Assembly (NCBI GenBank): GCA_031271875.1
Contig: JAISVD010000205.1
Coordinates: forward strand, 1-6,565
Source of the DNA: Spirochaetaceae bacterium
GTDB taxonomy: Bacteria; Spirochaetota; Spirochaetia; Treponematales; Treponemataceae
Direction of reading: 5' to 3'
DNA length: 6,565 bases
In this document: piece after piece, positions 1 through 5,509 of the stretch
Numbering within the stretch: position 1 is the first letter of the stretch
Layout: every line of letters starts with the position of its first letter
Notes under the pieces: model-generated
Told to the model about the DNA's origin: nothing
The model's database searches: none
What the model saw: only the letters and a program-made list of their open reading frames with translations
Translations under genes and position numbers: made by a program

Positions 1-81
1 CAACAGAAATCCATCGTTCCTATTGATATGGGTTGATACATGATAATATGCATCAACTACTATTTTTCTGTTCTTTCTCAT
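1..81 (-). CDS. Y1 (IS200/RAYT-like) HUH transposase, N-terminal part, runs off the left edge
   Basis: Seen: reading the minus strand from an ATG at 79-81 gives 27 residues that stay open to the window edge. They begin MRKNRKIVVDAYYHVSTHIN and continue RNDGFLL. Family knowledge: a basic leader followed by YYHV-x3-INR is the usual first beta strand of Y1_Tnp (Pfam PF01797-type) single-strand transposases, including the REP-associated tyrosine transposases (RAYTs), which nick and join single-stranded DNA with an HUH motif and one tyrosine. The HUH motif and the tyrosine would lie beyond the edge, so activity cannot be judged. No good ribosome binding site is visible before the ATG. The stretch STHINRNDGFL recurs in the decayed copy at 3979-4219. 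A copy of the 11-bp repeat lies 74 bp upstream of its start. Whether the gene is intact is unknown. Confidence 0.72.
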   Translation of the reverse strand, partial: MRKNRKIVVDAYYHVSTHINRNDGFLL

Positions 82-154
82 ATGGAGTAGTATCGTCGGA
101 GATGATTGTTTTTCAGTTCATTTCACAGGGTTATGAGAGAAACTCGTCATTTAT

Positions 155-165
155 AGCTCTGTCCC
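155..165 (+). repeat. 11-bp repeat AGCTCTGTCCC, copy 1
   Basis: Exact copy of the dispersed 11-mer, flanked by AT-rich sequence. It lies 74 bp upstream of the transposase start at 81. Read in the direction of that transposase it is GGGACAGAGCT. Confidence 0.8.
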
Positions 166-307
166 TAGAAAATTGATATATAACATAATAAAATCTGAAA
201 GGTATTATTTCATTTCTTTGTTTAACTCAGAGCCTTTCCTATTTATGCCTCTTTACAGTGGCTCTGCCCACGGATTCCAGATAAAGGATACCTACCAACC
301 ATTTTAA

Positions 308-318
308 AGCTCTGTCCC
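308..318 (+). repeat. 11-bp repeat AGCTCTGTCCC, copy 2
   Basis: Exact copy, followed by two further C residues. It forms a direct pair with the copy starting 36 bp downstream. Both lie just before the xseA promoter candidate. Confidence 0.85.
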
Positions 319-343
319 CCGTCTGCCTCACATCTTCCTCACG

Positions 344-354
344 AGCTCTGTCCC
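344..354 (+). repeat. 11-bp repeat AGCTCTGTCCC, copy 3
   Basis: Exact copy with the extended form GAGCTCTGTCCCTCT. The AGCTCTGTCCCTCT part is identical to copy 7 at 3954, which borders the dead transposase remnant. It ends 25 bp before the candidate -35 element of xseA. Confidence 0.85.
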
Positions 355-379
355 TCTTCAGCTCTTCTTCTAAACACCC

Positions 380-408
380 TTGAGAAAAACCGGCGCCCGT
401 GCTATTCT
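380..408 (+). promoter_or_regulatory. candidate sigma-70-type promoter of the xseA-xseB-mutL operon, possibly leaderless
   Basis: TTGAGA at 380-385 matches five of six bases of the -35 consensus. A 17-bp spacer leads to TATTCT at 403-408, which matches four of six bases of the -10 consensus. Transcription would be expected to start near 415, at the xseA ATG (416-418). No Shine-Dalgarno sequence precedes that ATG, which agrees with a leaderless message. The -35 overlaps an in-frame TTG at 380 that would be the alternative start of xseA. Confidence 0.4.
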
Positions 409-415
409 TTCGAAT

Positions 416-1621
416 ATGAATGAACCGCCTGTGCTGCGCATTTCCGAACTGACCGAACATATCAGGGCTATTCTTGAAGGGAGTTTTCCTGCGGTGATAC
501 TTGAGGGGGAGATTTCCAACTGCCGCCCTTCATCCACCGGACATCTGTATTTTACGCTGAAGGATGAAACCGCTGCGATTTCAGCAGTGATGTTCAAGGG
601 ACGCTCCCGGTTTCTCACCTTTACCCCAAGGGACGGTATGCTTGTTCGGGTTTCAGGGGCTGTGTCGGTGTATGCCCAGCGGGGCACCTATCAGATCATA
701 GCTGAAACAATGGAGGAGGCGGGAACCGGCGATATCCTGCGGATGCTGGAGGAGCGGAAGCGGCGTCTCGCGGAGGAGGGGCTGTTTGACAGCGGACGGA
801 AGCGGAAGCTGCCCTTTTTCCCCAAAACCATCGGGGTCATTACGAGTCCCACAGGCGCGGCGGTGCGGGATATCATTCAGATTATCCGGAGGAGGAATCC
901 GGCGGTTTCGGTTATTGTATGTCCCGCACCCGTACAGGGCGAGGAGGCCGCCGCCATTCTCGTACGGCAGCTCAGGATCGCGAACAGGTTCAATCTGGCG
1001 GATGTACTCATCATCGGGCGGGGCGGCGGTTCCCTGGAAGATATGCTTCCCTTCTCCGACGAACAGCTGGTGCGGGCCATTGCCGCATCGGATATCCCGG
1101 TTATCAGCGCCGTGGGGCACGAGATAGACTGGGCGCTTTCCGATTTTGTGGCGGATGTGCGGGCCCCTACCCCTTCGGCGGCGGCGGAACTCGCAGTACC
1201 GCTGCTGGATGAGATATATGATGCCATTGAGACAGACAGCTCCCTTCTGGAACGGGAGATACGCTACAAAATCGAACGGATGAGACTGACCCTGCGGTCG
1301 TTTACCCCGGAATCGATGGAACTCAGGTTCAGGAAAATCGCCCAGCCGACGCTGCTCAGGTTTGACGATGCAAAGGAGGCCCTGCTGGGGGGCTTTTCGG
1401 AACATATCCGGCAGATGAGAAACCGTATCGCCCTGCTGACCGCCACGCTTGAGGGCGGAAGTCCCCGGCGAATCCTCGCCAGGGGCTACGCCATGGTGCG
1501 GGATGCGGTGACGGGAAAGATCATCAGGGCTGCGGGAGATACAGAACCGGGGACTTCTATTGAAATCATCCCGGCAGAGGGGCGGATTACCGCGCAGGTT
1601 ACCACAATAGACGGCGATTGA
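416..1621 (+). CDS. xseA: exodeoxyribonuclease VII large subunit
   Basis: Catalytic subunit of exonuclease VII, which degrades single-stranded DNA from both ends to oligonucleotides in the cytoplasm and works with XseB in recombination and mismatch repair. The protein is 401 residues, shorter than E. coli XseA (456). The N-terminal OB-fold runs to about residue 100 (SELTEHI, EGEISN, GHLYFTLKDE). The catalytic domain carries GVITSPTGAAVRDI, IIGRGGGSLEDM, SAVGHEIDW and APTPSAAAE. D152, R202, H235 and D238 line up, at a constant offset of three, with the residues reported as catalytic in E. coli (D155, R205, H238, D241). A helical region prone to coiled coil follows, then ARGYAMV near the C-terminus. 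I chose the ATG at 416 because MNEPPVLRISELTEHI matches typical family N-termini. An in-frame TTG at 380 would add 12 residues. Neither start has a clear ribosome binding site. First gene of the repair operon. Confidence 0.96.
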   Translation: MNEPPVLRISELTEHIRAILEGSFPAVILEGEISNCRPSSTGHLYFTLKDETAAISAVMFKGRSRFLTFTPRDGMLVRVSGAVSVYAQRGTYQIIAETMEEAGTGDILRMLEERKRRLAEEGLFDSGRKRKLPFFPKTIGVITSPTGAAVRDIIQIIRRRNPAVSVIVCPAPVQGEEAAAILVRQLRIANRFNLADVLIIGRGGGSLEDMLPFSDEQLVRAIAASDIPVISAVGHEIDWALSDFVADVRAPTPSAAAELAVPLLDEIYDAIETDSSLLEREIRYKIERMRLTLRSFTPESMELRFRKIAQPTLLRFDDAKEALLGGFSEHIRQMRNRIALLTATLEGGSPRRILARGYAMVRDAVTGKIIRAAGDTEPGTSIEIIPAEGRITAQVTTIDGD

Positions 1622-1661
1622 CTTCGGTTAATGTACGATTATTTATGGGAGAAATGATATA

Positions 1662-1898
1662 GTGAAAAACTTTGATGAACGGCTGGAACGGCTGGAAAAA
1701 CTGAGCGATTCGATAAACGATCCCGGCATCTCCCTCGAAGAGGCGCTGAAGGTTTTTGAAGAAGGTATAAAACTCGCGAAGGGGCTTGAAAAGGAGCTGG
1801 ACAAACTGGAGGGCAGGGTTCAGTCACTGATCAACAACCCGGTGATGCCCGAGGACAAGCCCGAACTGGACCTGTTTTCAGTGATGGACGGGGAGTAG
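1662..1898 (+). CDS. xseB: exodeoxyribonuclease VII small subunit
   Basis: Small helical subunit of exonuclease VII. In this family several XseB copies bind the coiled-coil arm of XseA and are needed for activity and for holding XseA toxicity in check. The 78-residue length is typical. The family pattern is plain: FDERLERLEKLSDSIND, then the central GISLEEALKVFEEGIKLAKG, then LEKELDKLEGRVQSL, an amphipathic helical hairpin. It starts with GTG at 1662, preceded by GGGAG (1647-1651) with a 10-nt spacer. The gap after xseA is 40 bp and the gap before mutL is 9 bp, so the three genes are very likely co-transcribed. The short acidic tail after residue 60 is the variable part of the family. Confidence 0.95.
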   Translation: MKNFDERLERLEKLSDSINDPGISLEEALKVFEEGIKLAKGLEKELDKLEGRVQSLINNPVMPEDKPELDLFSVMDGE

Positions 1899-1907
1899 AA
1901 CGCTGCC

Positions 1908-3848
1908 GTGAACACTTCAGTGTACAGACCGATACAGCCCCTGCCCCAGGAGGTCGCCCGGAAGATCGCTGCGGGAGAGGTCATAGACCGTCCGGCGGCG
2001 ATTGTGAGGGAGCTCCTTGATAATGCCATCGATGCAGGAGCGTCTTCGGTTATTCTGGAACTTGACGAAGGGGGTATCGGCAGGATACGGGTCGTTGATA
2101 ACGGCTGCGGCATGACCCGGGAGGACCTGGAATGCTGCGCCCATCCCCATACCACAAGCAAAATATCCACCGAGGATGACCTGTTCTCCCTTTCCACCCT
2201 CGGGTTCAGGGGAGAGGCGCTCTCCTCTATCTCGGCGGTGAGCAGAATGGAGATCATCTCTGTACGCAAAGGCGGAACCCCCTGGAAACGTGAAACCCGT
2301 CCCGCGGCGGAGTTCCGGCACGGGACGGAGCTCTGTCCCCCACAAGGTCCTCCTGCGGCAAACCACGGGCCGCGGATATCCCCGGCAACCCTGGCAGAGG
2401 GGACAGTGGTTCAGGTTTCGGCGCTGTTCGAGAATTTTCCGGCCCGGCGGGTGTTTCTCAAACGCCCCGCCAGCGAGGGACAGCTCTGCCGCCAGACCTT
2501 TATCGAAAAAGCGCTTCCCTGGCCGCAGATAGCCTTCAGGCTGGTAATGGACGGAAAGCAGAAGCTGAACCTTCGCGGCGGACAGTCCCTGAAGGAGCGC
2601 TATCTCGCGGCTATGGAGCACCACGAACCGGATATCTTTTTTCACGAGCAGAAACACGAACAGGAGGGGTTCTCCTTCACCCTGATCCTCGGACAGCCCG
2701 AGGTGTCAAGGAGCGACCGCAAGCATATATACATTTTCATTAACGGCAGGCGGATATGGGAGTATGCCCTGGTTCAGGCGATTGAGTATGGCGCACAGGG
2801 GTATTTTCCCAACGGAACCCACCCTGTAGCGTGTTTATTTCTTCAAGTGAACCCGTCGCTCATCGATTTCAATATTCATCCCGCGAAAAAAGAGGTCCGT
2901 TTCAGGGACATGGGGCCGGTACACCGGTCGGTAAGTTCCACCGTCCGGGAATTCTACCGCAGCCTGTCGGTGGCGGCCCTTGTACGGGACACCACTGAGC
3001 TGCGCGGCGCAGCTCCGCAACGCGGCGCAGAGCTGCCAGGAATAATGGAAAACCGGGACGGGGAAAGCCTGGGCAACTACGGGTTTATTTCCCCGGTCTC
3101 CAGACCGGGGAGAAGCGGGTACGGAGAATCCTATACAGGGGAAAAGAGAGTTCCGTATGGCAAAAACCAGGGGGACAGAGCTCGTACCTTCCCCGACGGA
3201 CGGGGATATACGCCGGGGATTTCCCCTTCGGAAGCCTACGAACGGCTCACATCAGGAGCGGACACCGGGCCTGATGTATCGCAGGTACTTCCGAAGGAGA
3301 GGGAAATCCCCTTCCGTTATCTGGGACAGATCATGGGAGTATTTCTGATAGCCGAATCAGAGGGTACGCTCTATCTTATCGACCAGCACGCGGCTCATGA
3401 ACGGATACTGTTTGACCGGATTATGGAAAACCAGGGAACCAGGCAGGAACTCCTGATTCCCTATATCATCGAAACCGAGTCCGAAGAGGATGAGCGCTAT
3501 CTCGATTCCCGCCGGGAGGAGCTTGAAGCCGCAGGGTTTTCCGTCAGCAGCCGGGGAGACGGAAGCTGGGAGATATCCTCGGTTCCGCAGAACTGGAGCG
3601 GAACCGAGGAGGAGCTTGCCGCCGACATCCTGAAAAACCGGCGGATATCGAAGGATCTTATCTATGATATCGCCGCATCAGCGGCCTGCCGCGCCGCAGT
3701 CAAGGATGGTGATTTCCTTGACGATGCCACGGCGCGGGAGCTTGCGGAGCAGACCTTTGCGCTCTCGGACCCTCACTGCCCCCATGGCCGCCCAATCTGG
3801 GCGGTGATAACCAGGGAGCAGATGTTTGCCCTGGTAAAGCGGAGTTGA
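1908..3848 (+). CDS. mutL: DNA mismatch repair protein MutL with endonuclease motif and repeat-derived insertions
   Basis: MutL couples MutS mismatch recognition to strand incision. The 646 residues hold an N-terminal GHKL ATPase with IAAGEVIDRPA (20-30), general base E35, Mg-ligand N39, DNGCG (64-68), HTTSK (81-85) and GFRGEAL (99-105). FINGRR and DFNIHPAKKEVRF follow, then a variable linker (about 355-465). The C-terminal dimerisation/endonuclease domain has DQHAAHERILFD (492-503), ACR (593-595) and CPHGRP (624-629). The motif DQHA-x2-E-x4-E has Asp for the last Glu. Family knowledge: such MutLs nick DNA themselves and replace MutH. Oddities: 51 residues separate the SR of helix 'SAVSR' from the GTxV strand, against about 33 in E. 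coli; this segment (about 131-153) contains a palindrome of the 11-bp repeat read as GTELCP. A second repeat copy is read as GDRA (422-425) in the linker. Start GTG 1908, weakly supported by GGGGAG at 1890; GTG 1920 is an alternative. Confidence 0.95.
   Translation: MNTSVYRPIQPLPQEVARKIAAGEVIDRPAAIVRELLDNAIDAGASSVILELDEGGIGRIRVVDNGCGMTREDLECCAHPHTTSKISTEDDLFSLSTLGFRGEALSSISAVSRMEIISVRKGGTPWKRETRPAAEFRHGTELCPPQGPPAANHGPRISPATLAEGTVVQVSALFENFPARRVFLKRPASEGQLCRQTFIEKALPWPQIAFRLVMDGKQKLNLRGGQSLKERYLAAMEHHEPDIFFHEQKHEQEGFSFTLILGQPEVSRSDRKHIYIFINGRRIWEYALVQAIEYGAQGYFPNGTHPVACLFLQVNPSLIDFNIHPAKKEVRFRDMGPVHRSVSSTVREFYRSLSVAALVRDTTELRGAAPQRGAELPGIMENRDGESLGNYGFISPVSRPGRSGYGESYTGEKRVPYGKNQGDRARTFPDGRGYTPGISPSEAYERLTSGADTGPDVSQVLPKEREIPFRYLGQIMGVFLIAESEGTLYLIDQHAAHERILFDRIMENQGTRQELLIPYIIETESEEDERYLDSRREELEAAGFSVSSRGDGSWEISSVPQNWSGTEEELAADILKNRRISKDLIYDIAASAACRAAVKDGDFLDDATARELAEQTFALSDPHCPHGRPIWAVITREQMFALVKRS
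2322..2339 (+). repeat. 18-bp near-perfect palindrome inside mutL, inverted pair of the 11-bp repeat (copy 4 at 2329-2339)
   Basis: The bases read GGGACGGAGCTCTGTCCC, centred on GAGCTC, with a single mismatched pair. The right half is an exact AGCTCTGTCCC. The left half is the same 11-mer on the other strand with one change, and the two share the central AGCT. It is read in frame as G139-T-E-L-C-P144 of MutL. An inverted pair of short repeats is the arrangement called REPIN in REP families. Confidence 0.8.
2997..3015 (+). repeat. 19-bp perfect inverted repeat in the mutL linker
   Basis: GAGCTGCGC and GCGCAGCTC (9-bp arms) flank a single G. A partial direct repetition of GCGGCGCAG follows at about 3022-3030, giving the peptide echo RGAAPQRGAELP (residues 366-377). 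The arms share GAGCT with the 11-bp repeat, but the rest differs, so membership of that family is doubtful. Confidence 0.6.
3091..3110 (+). repeat. 20-bp perfect inverted repeat in the mutL linker
   Basis: CCCCGGTCT and AGACCGGGG (9-bp arms) flank CC. It is coding, in the unconserved linker of MutL (SPVSRPGRSG). As RNA it would form a very stable hairpin in the middle of the message. It may be another small palindromic insertion or simple GC-rich drift. Confidence 0.6.
3172..3182 (-). repeat. 11-bp repeat AGCTCTGTCCC, copy 5, inside mutL in reverse orientation
   Basis: Exact GGGACAGAGCT on the plus strand, so the only copy in this orientation. It is read in frame as G-D-R-A at MutL residues 422-425, in the non-conserved linker. 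The outer bases GGGGA (3171-3175) and TCCCC (3190-3194) pair, so it may be a decayed inverted pair like the one at 2322. Confidence 0.8.
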
Positions 3849-3877
3849 AACCGGGGCTATAAGCTCTGTCCCCGGTT
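3849..3877 (+). terminator. stem-loop directly after mutL, possible terminator, containing repeat copy 6
   Basis: AACCGGGG (3849-3856) and CCCCGGTT (3870-3877) are perfect 8-bp arms around a 13-nt loop, starting on the base after the mutL stop codon. Position suggests the operon's 3' end. There is no proper run of T after the stem (ACTTTC only), so an intrinsic terminator is unproven. The right arm overlaps an exact 11-bp repeat, so the hairpin may simply be another repeat pair. Confidence 0.4.
3862..3872 (+). repeat. 11-bp repeat AGCTCTGTCCC, copy 6
   Basis: Exact copy, 14 bp after the mutL stop codon, forming part of the loop and right arm of the stem-loop at 3849-3877. Confidence 0.8.
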
Positions 3878-3953
3878 ACTTTCCCGGCGCCCGGCGGTTA
3901 TACCGGAAACGACTGTTCCATTGCCGCCGGAGCGGCGCGACGATGACGTCCGA

Positions 3954-3964
3954 AGCTCTGTCCC
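3954..3964 (+). repeat. 11-bp repeat AGCTCTGTCCC, copy 7, next to the transposase remnant
   Basis: Exact copy lying 14 bp beyond the stop codon of the decayed transposase (stop at 3979-3981, minus strand). It shares AGCTCTGTCCCTCT with copy 3. This is where the 3' end sequence of a small mobile unit would be expected. A short GC hairpin (CGCCG-GAG-CGGCG, 3925-3937) lies just before it. Confidence 0.8.
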
Positions 3965-3978
3965 TCTATTATGCTTGA

Positions 3979-4219
3979 TCAATTCCTTTTACATACCTGC
4001 TTCAGATAATACGCGCCGCAATACTCCCACTCCTCAGCACGTCTTACTAACCCGGCCTTTACCGCATTCTCATCTATAGTATTCACTCACCCGAAGATAC
4101 CCTGTAATACTTTCAGTGATAAAACGATACTTCTTTTGAGCCTCCTTGAGTACCTTAATGAAAAGGAGTCTGGCGGTTTTAATACAAAGAAATCCATCGT
4201 TCCGATTGATATGAGTAGA
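3979..4219 (-). pseudogene. decayed Y1 (IS200/RAYT-like) transposase, internally deleted and frameshifted
   Basis: On the minus strand the N-terminal part reads STHINRNDGFLCIKTARLL, then FIKVLKEAQKKYRF, then TESITGYLRVSEYYR and a stop. One base away in the next frame it resumes as IDENAVKAGLVRRAEEWEYC and GAYYLKQVCKRN, ending at 3979-3981. Family knowledge: the first part resembles the N-terminal strand and helix of Y1 transposases, and 'YIDENPVKAGLV..PEEW' is their C-terminal signature. The HUH segment (normally xPNHxHLL-like) and the middle of the protein are missing. A single extra T before ATAGATGAG would explain the frameshift. The initiator is also missing: homology to the transposase at 1-81 stops at STHINR, next to a GAGCTC at 4218-4223. 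Plus-strand positions 4188-4216 match 5-33 at 27 of 29 bases. Certainly non-functional. Confidence 0.75.
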
Positions 4220-4310
4220 GCTCAAATTCAGCAGCAAAAACCGAGCAAAAAAAAACTAGTACACCTTTAAGTCTTTTTATAATTCTATAAGTTATATTTT
4301 TGCGCAGACT
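4220..4310. other. AT-rich intergenic tail, 3' of the TPR gene
   Basis: Contains poly-A and poly-T tracts (nine A residues around 4248-4256) but no gene. I see no convincing hairpin plus T-run for ending transcription of the minus-strand TPR gene. The GAGCTC at 4218-4223 could be the scar of a repeat copy at the 5' edge of the transposase remnant. Confidence 0.45.
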
Positions 4311-5492
4311 TTATTCAGACACAAGCTCTGTCCCCGGAGATTCACCCTCAGACTCCCCCTCCGGAGCCACCGCATCCAAATCCGCCGCATCTATCGAATC
4401 CAGCAGCCGCTGTAGTCTGTCCGTCTCCTCCCGTTCCTGCCTGATCCGCTCCTCTGCATAGGAACCTGAATCACCACCGGAAATCGCCGCGTTTTCCCGG
4501 GCGTTCAACTGTTCAGCATCCGTCAGGACCTCTTCGACAGCTTCGTCCCCTATCCCTGAACGGATCAGGGCGGCTTCCCTCGCGGAGAGATACTCCTCAT
4601 ACAAACGTACAGCCTCCGCGTCCTCCCGCACAGCCCGTACCGGGTCTTCCAGACGGGATGCCCGTTGCTGCTCCTCAAGCAGTGACTCCCCGGAGGCGCG
4701 CAGCTCCGCAGCAGACCTGGCGGCCTCCGCATCAAGGCGCCCATCCATGGACGCAGCTGCGGCGGAAAGCTGCCCCGACTCAAGCCACTGGGCGTGAATC
4801 AGTGCCTCTTCCGCCGACCGGGCCGAATCCGCATCTATCCGCCGCTGCTCCGCCGCCAGAGAGAACTCCTCCTGCTCCCGCCGCTCCCGTTCCGCATCCT
4901 GCGCCGTAAGCTCCGCTTCTATAAGGTTCTGAACGGTAAGAATCGTCTCATGCTGGGGGGACCCGGCATCTATCTCCAGATACCGGGTATAGTCCACCGA
5001 CGCCTCCGCAAGCCGGTTCATCATCAGTCTGGCGTTTGCCCTGTTCAGGAGCGCCCCGGCATGGGCAGGGTCTTCCGCAAGTACCTGCGAGTAAAAGCCC
5101 TCCGCCGCGGAGTAGTCCCCGAGCATATACGCAGCATTGCCTGAATTATAGTACAGAACCTTCCTGTCGCCCCCTCCGGAGGCGATCCCCTGAGCAAACG
5201 CATCCAAAGCCCGTGTATGCTCACCGGTCTGATGGAGCGCAAGCCCCAGATAATTGAACACATCCTGCTCTGCGGCGAAACGCGCCTCCGCAAGGGCCTC
5301 CTCAAGCAGGGGAACGGCATCCGCCGGCTTGCCCGACAAAAACAGCTCAATCCCCTTCCGGTACGCGCCGGAGACATCACCGGCTTGTCTTTCAGACAAG
5401 TCACCGGACTGTGCTTCAACGGCAGCGCCGGGGAAACAGAGATATATGCTTATACAGAAAAACAACACAAACCTGTGAAAAAAATCGTTCAA
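4311..5492 (-). CDS. secreted TPR and coiled-coil protein of unknown function
   Basis: 393 residues. Seen: a type I signal peptide (N-region MNDFFHR, hydrophobic 8-24, probable cleavage after VEA at 25-27). The C at 19 is not in a lipobox, so a periplasmic or envelope protein is more likely than a lipoprotein. Residues about 40-180 hold TPR-like units (AYRKGIELFLSGKPADAVPL; VFNYLGLALHQTGEHTRALD; LYYNSGNAAYMLGDYSAAEG; AGALLNRANARLMMNRLAEA). Residues about 185-300 are Glu/Ala/Arg-rich and should form a long coiled coil. The tail is acidic and low-complexity. The start is TTG at 5490-5492, chosen because AGGAG lies 6 nt upstream and the signal peptide begins there. Function is not recognisable; TPR domains bind proteins, so a scaffold role is plausible. 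Odd: the last codons (GTELVSE) are read through an 11-bp repeat, so the original C-terminus may have been replaced. Transcribed divergently from the gene at 5705. Confidence 0.88.
   Translation of the reverse strand: MNDFFHRFVLFFCISIYLCFPGAAVEAQSGDLSERQAGDVSGAYRKGIELFLSGKPADAVPLLEEALAEARFAAEQDVFNYLGLALHQTGEHTRALDAFAQGIASGGGDRKVLYYNSGNAAYMLGDYSAAEGFYSQVLAEDPAHAGALLNRANARLMMNRLAEASVDYTRYLEIDAGSPQHETILTVQNLIEAELTAQDAERERREQEEFSLAAEQRRIDADSARSAEEALIHAQWLESGQLSAAAASMDGRLDAEAARSAAELRASGESLLEEQQRASRLEDPVRAVREDAEAVRLYEEYLSAREAALIRSGIGDEAVEEVLTDAEQLNARENAAISGGDSGSYAEERIRQEREETDRLQRLLDSIDAADLDAVAPEGESEGESPGTELVSE
4324..4334 (+). repeat. 11-bp repeat AGCTCTGTCCC, copy 8, at the 3' end of the TPR gene
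   Basis: Exact copy. In the minus-strand gene it is read as G-T-E-L (residues 387-390), three codons before the stop. This is the same frame and peptide as the MutL palindrome at 2322. Confidence 0.85.
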
Positions 5493-5495
5493 GAA

Positions 5496-5506
5496 CCTCT
5501 CCTCTC
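5496..5506 (-). promoter_or_regulatory. strong ribosome binding site deciding the TTG start of the secreted TPR gene
   Basis: The minus strand reads GAGAGGAGAGG immediately before TTC and the TTG codon. AGGAG (5503-5499) has a 6-nt spacer to the start. The strength of this site, together with the signal peptide that begins at the TTG, supports a non-ATG start. Confidence 0.7.
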
Positions 5507-5509
5507 ATT

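Larger units (their letters stand above)
82..379. other. AT-rich intergenic region with three 11-bp repeat copies
   Basis: I find no convincing gene in this stretch between the transposase start and the xseA promoter. It is clearly richer in A and T than the operon that follows, most of all around 165-240, which fits mobile-element or relic DNA. It contains exact AGCTCTGTCCC copies at 155-165, 308-318 and 344-354. A degenerate copy at 261-269 (GCTCTGCCC) may be a fourth. The minus-strand reading frame crossing 239-460 has no recognisable domain and is partly built from the repeats themselves. Confidence 0.6.

Noticed and set aside
155..354. CRISPR-like array from the repeats before xseA
   Set aside because: The units are only 11 bp, spacing is irregular (153 and 36 bp), and there are no spacers of constant length or cas genes.
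239..460. 73-codon minus-strand frame upstream of xseA
   Set aside because: No domain and no ribosome binding site. Its RDRA and GDRA segments are just translations of the 11-bp repeats.
653..1405. 250-codon open frame on the minus strand inside xseA
   Set aside because: It lies opposite a fully motif-supported xseA and shows no domain. GC-rich codon use on the coding strand easily opens such frames.
2005..2025. Possible loss of the MutL catalytic Glu (RELLDNAIDAG instead of KELVENSLDAG)
   Set aside because: Alignment by position shows that the general base corresponds to E35, which is present, and N39 is kept. Only the neighbouring Glu has become Asp.
2478..2490. Repeat-like GGGACAGCTCTGCC stretch in mutL
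   Set aside because: It looks like a fused repeat pair but falls in a normal, family-typical MutL stretch (SEGQLCRQ). It has mismatches, so chance similarity is likely.
1917..2657. 246-codon open frame on the minus strand inside mutL
   Set aside because: Opposite the conserved MutL ATPase domain, with no recognisable domain.
5445..5492. Lipoprotein signal on the secreted TPR protein (Cys at 13 or 19)
   Set aside because: Neither Cys is preceded by a lipobox of the form L-A/S-G/A-C, and a good type I site (VEA) follows.
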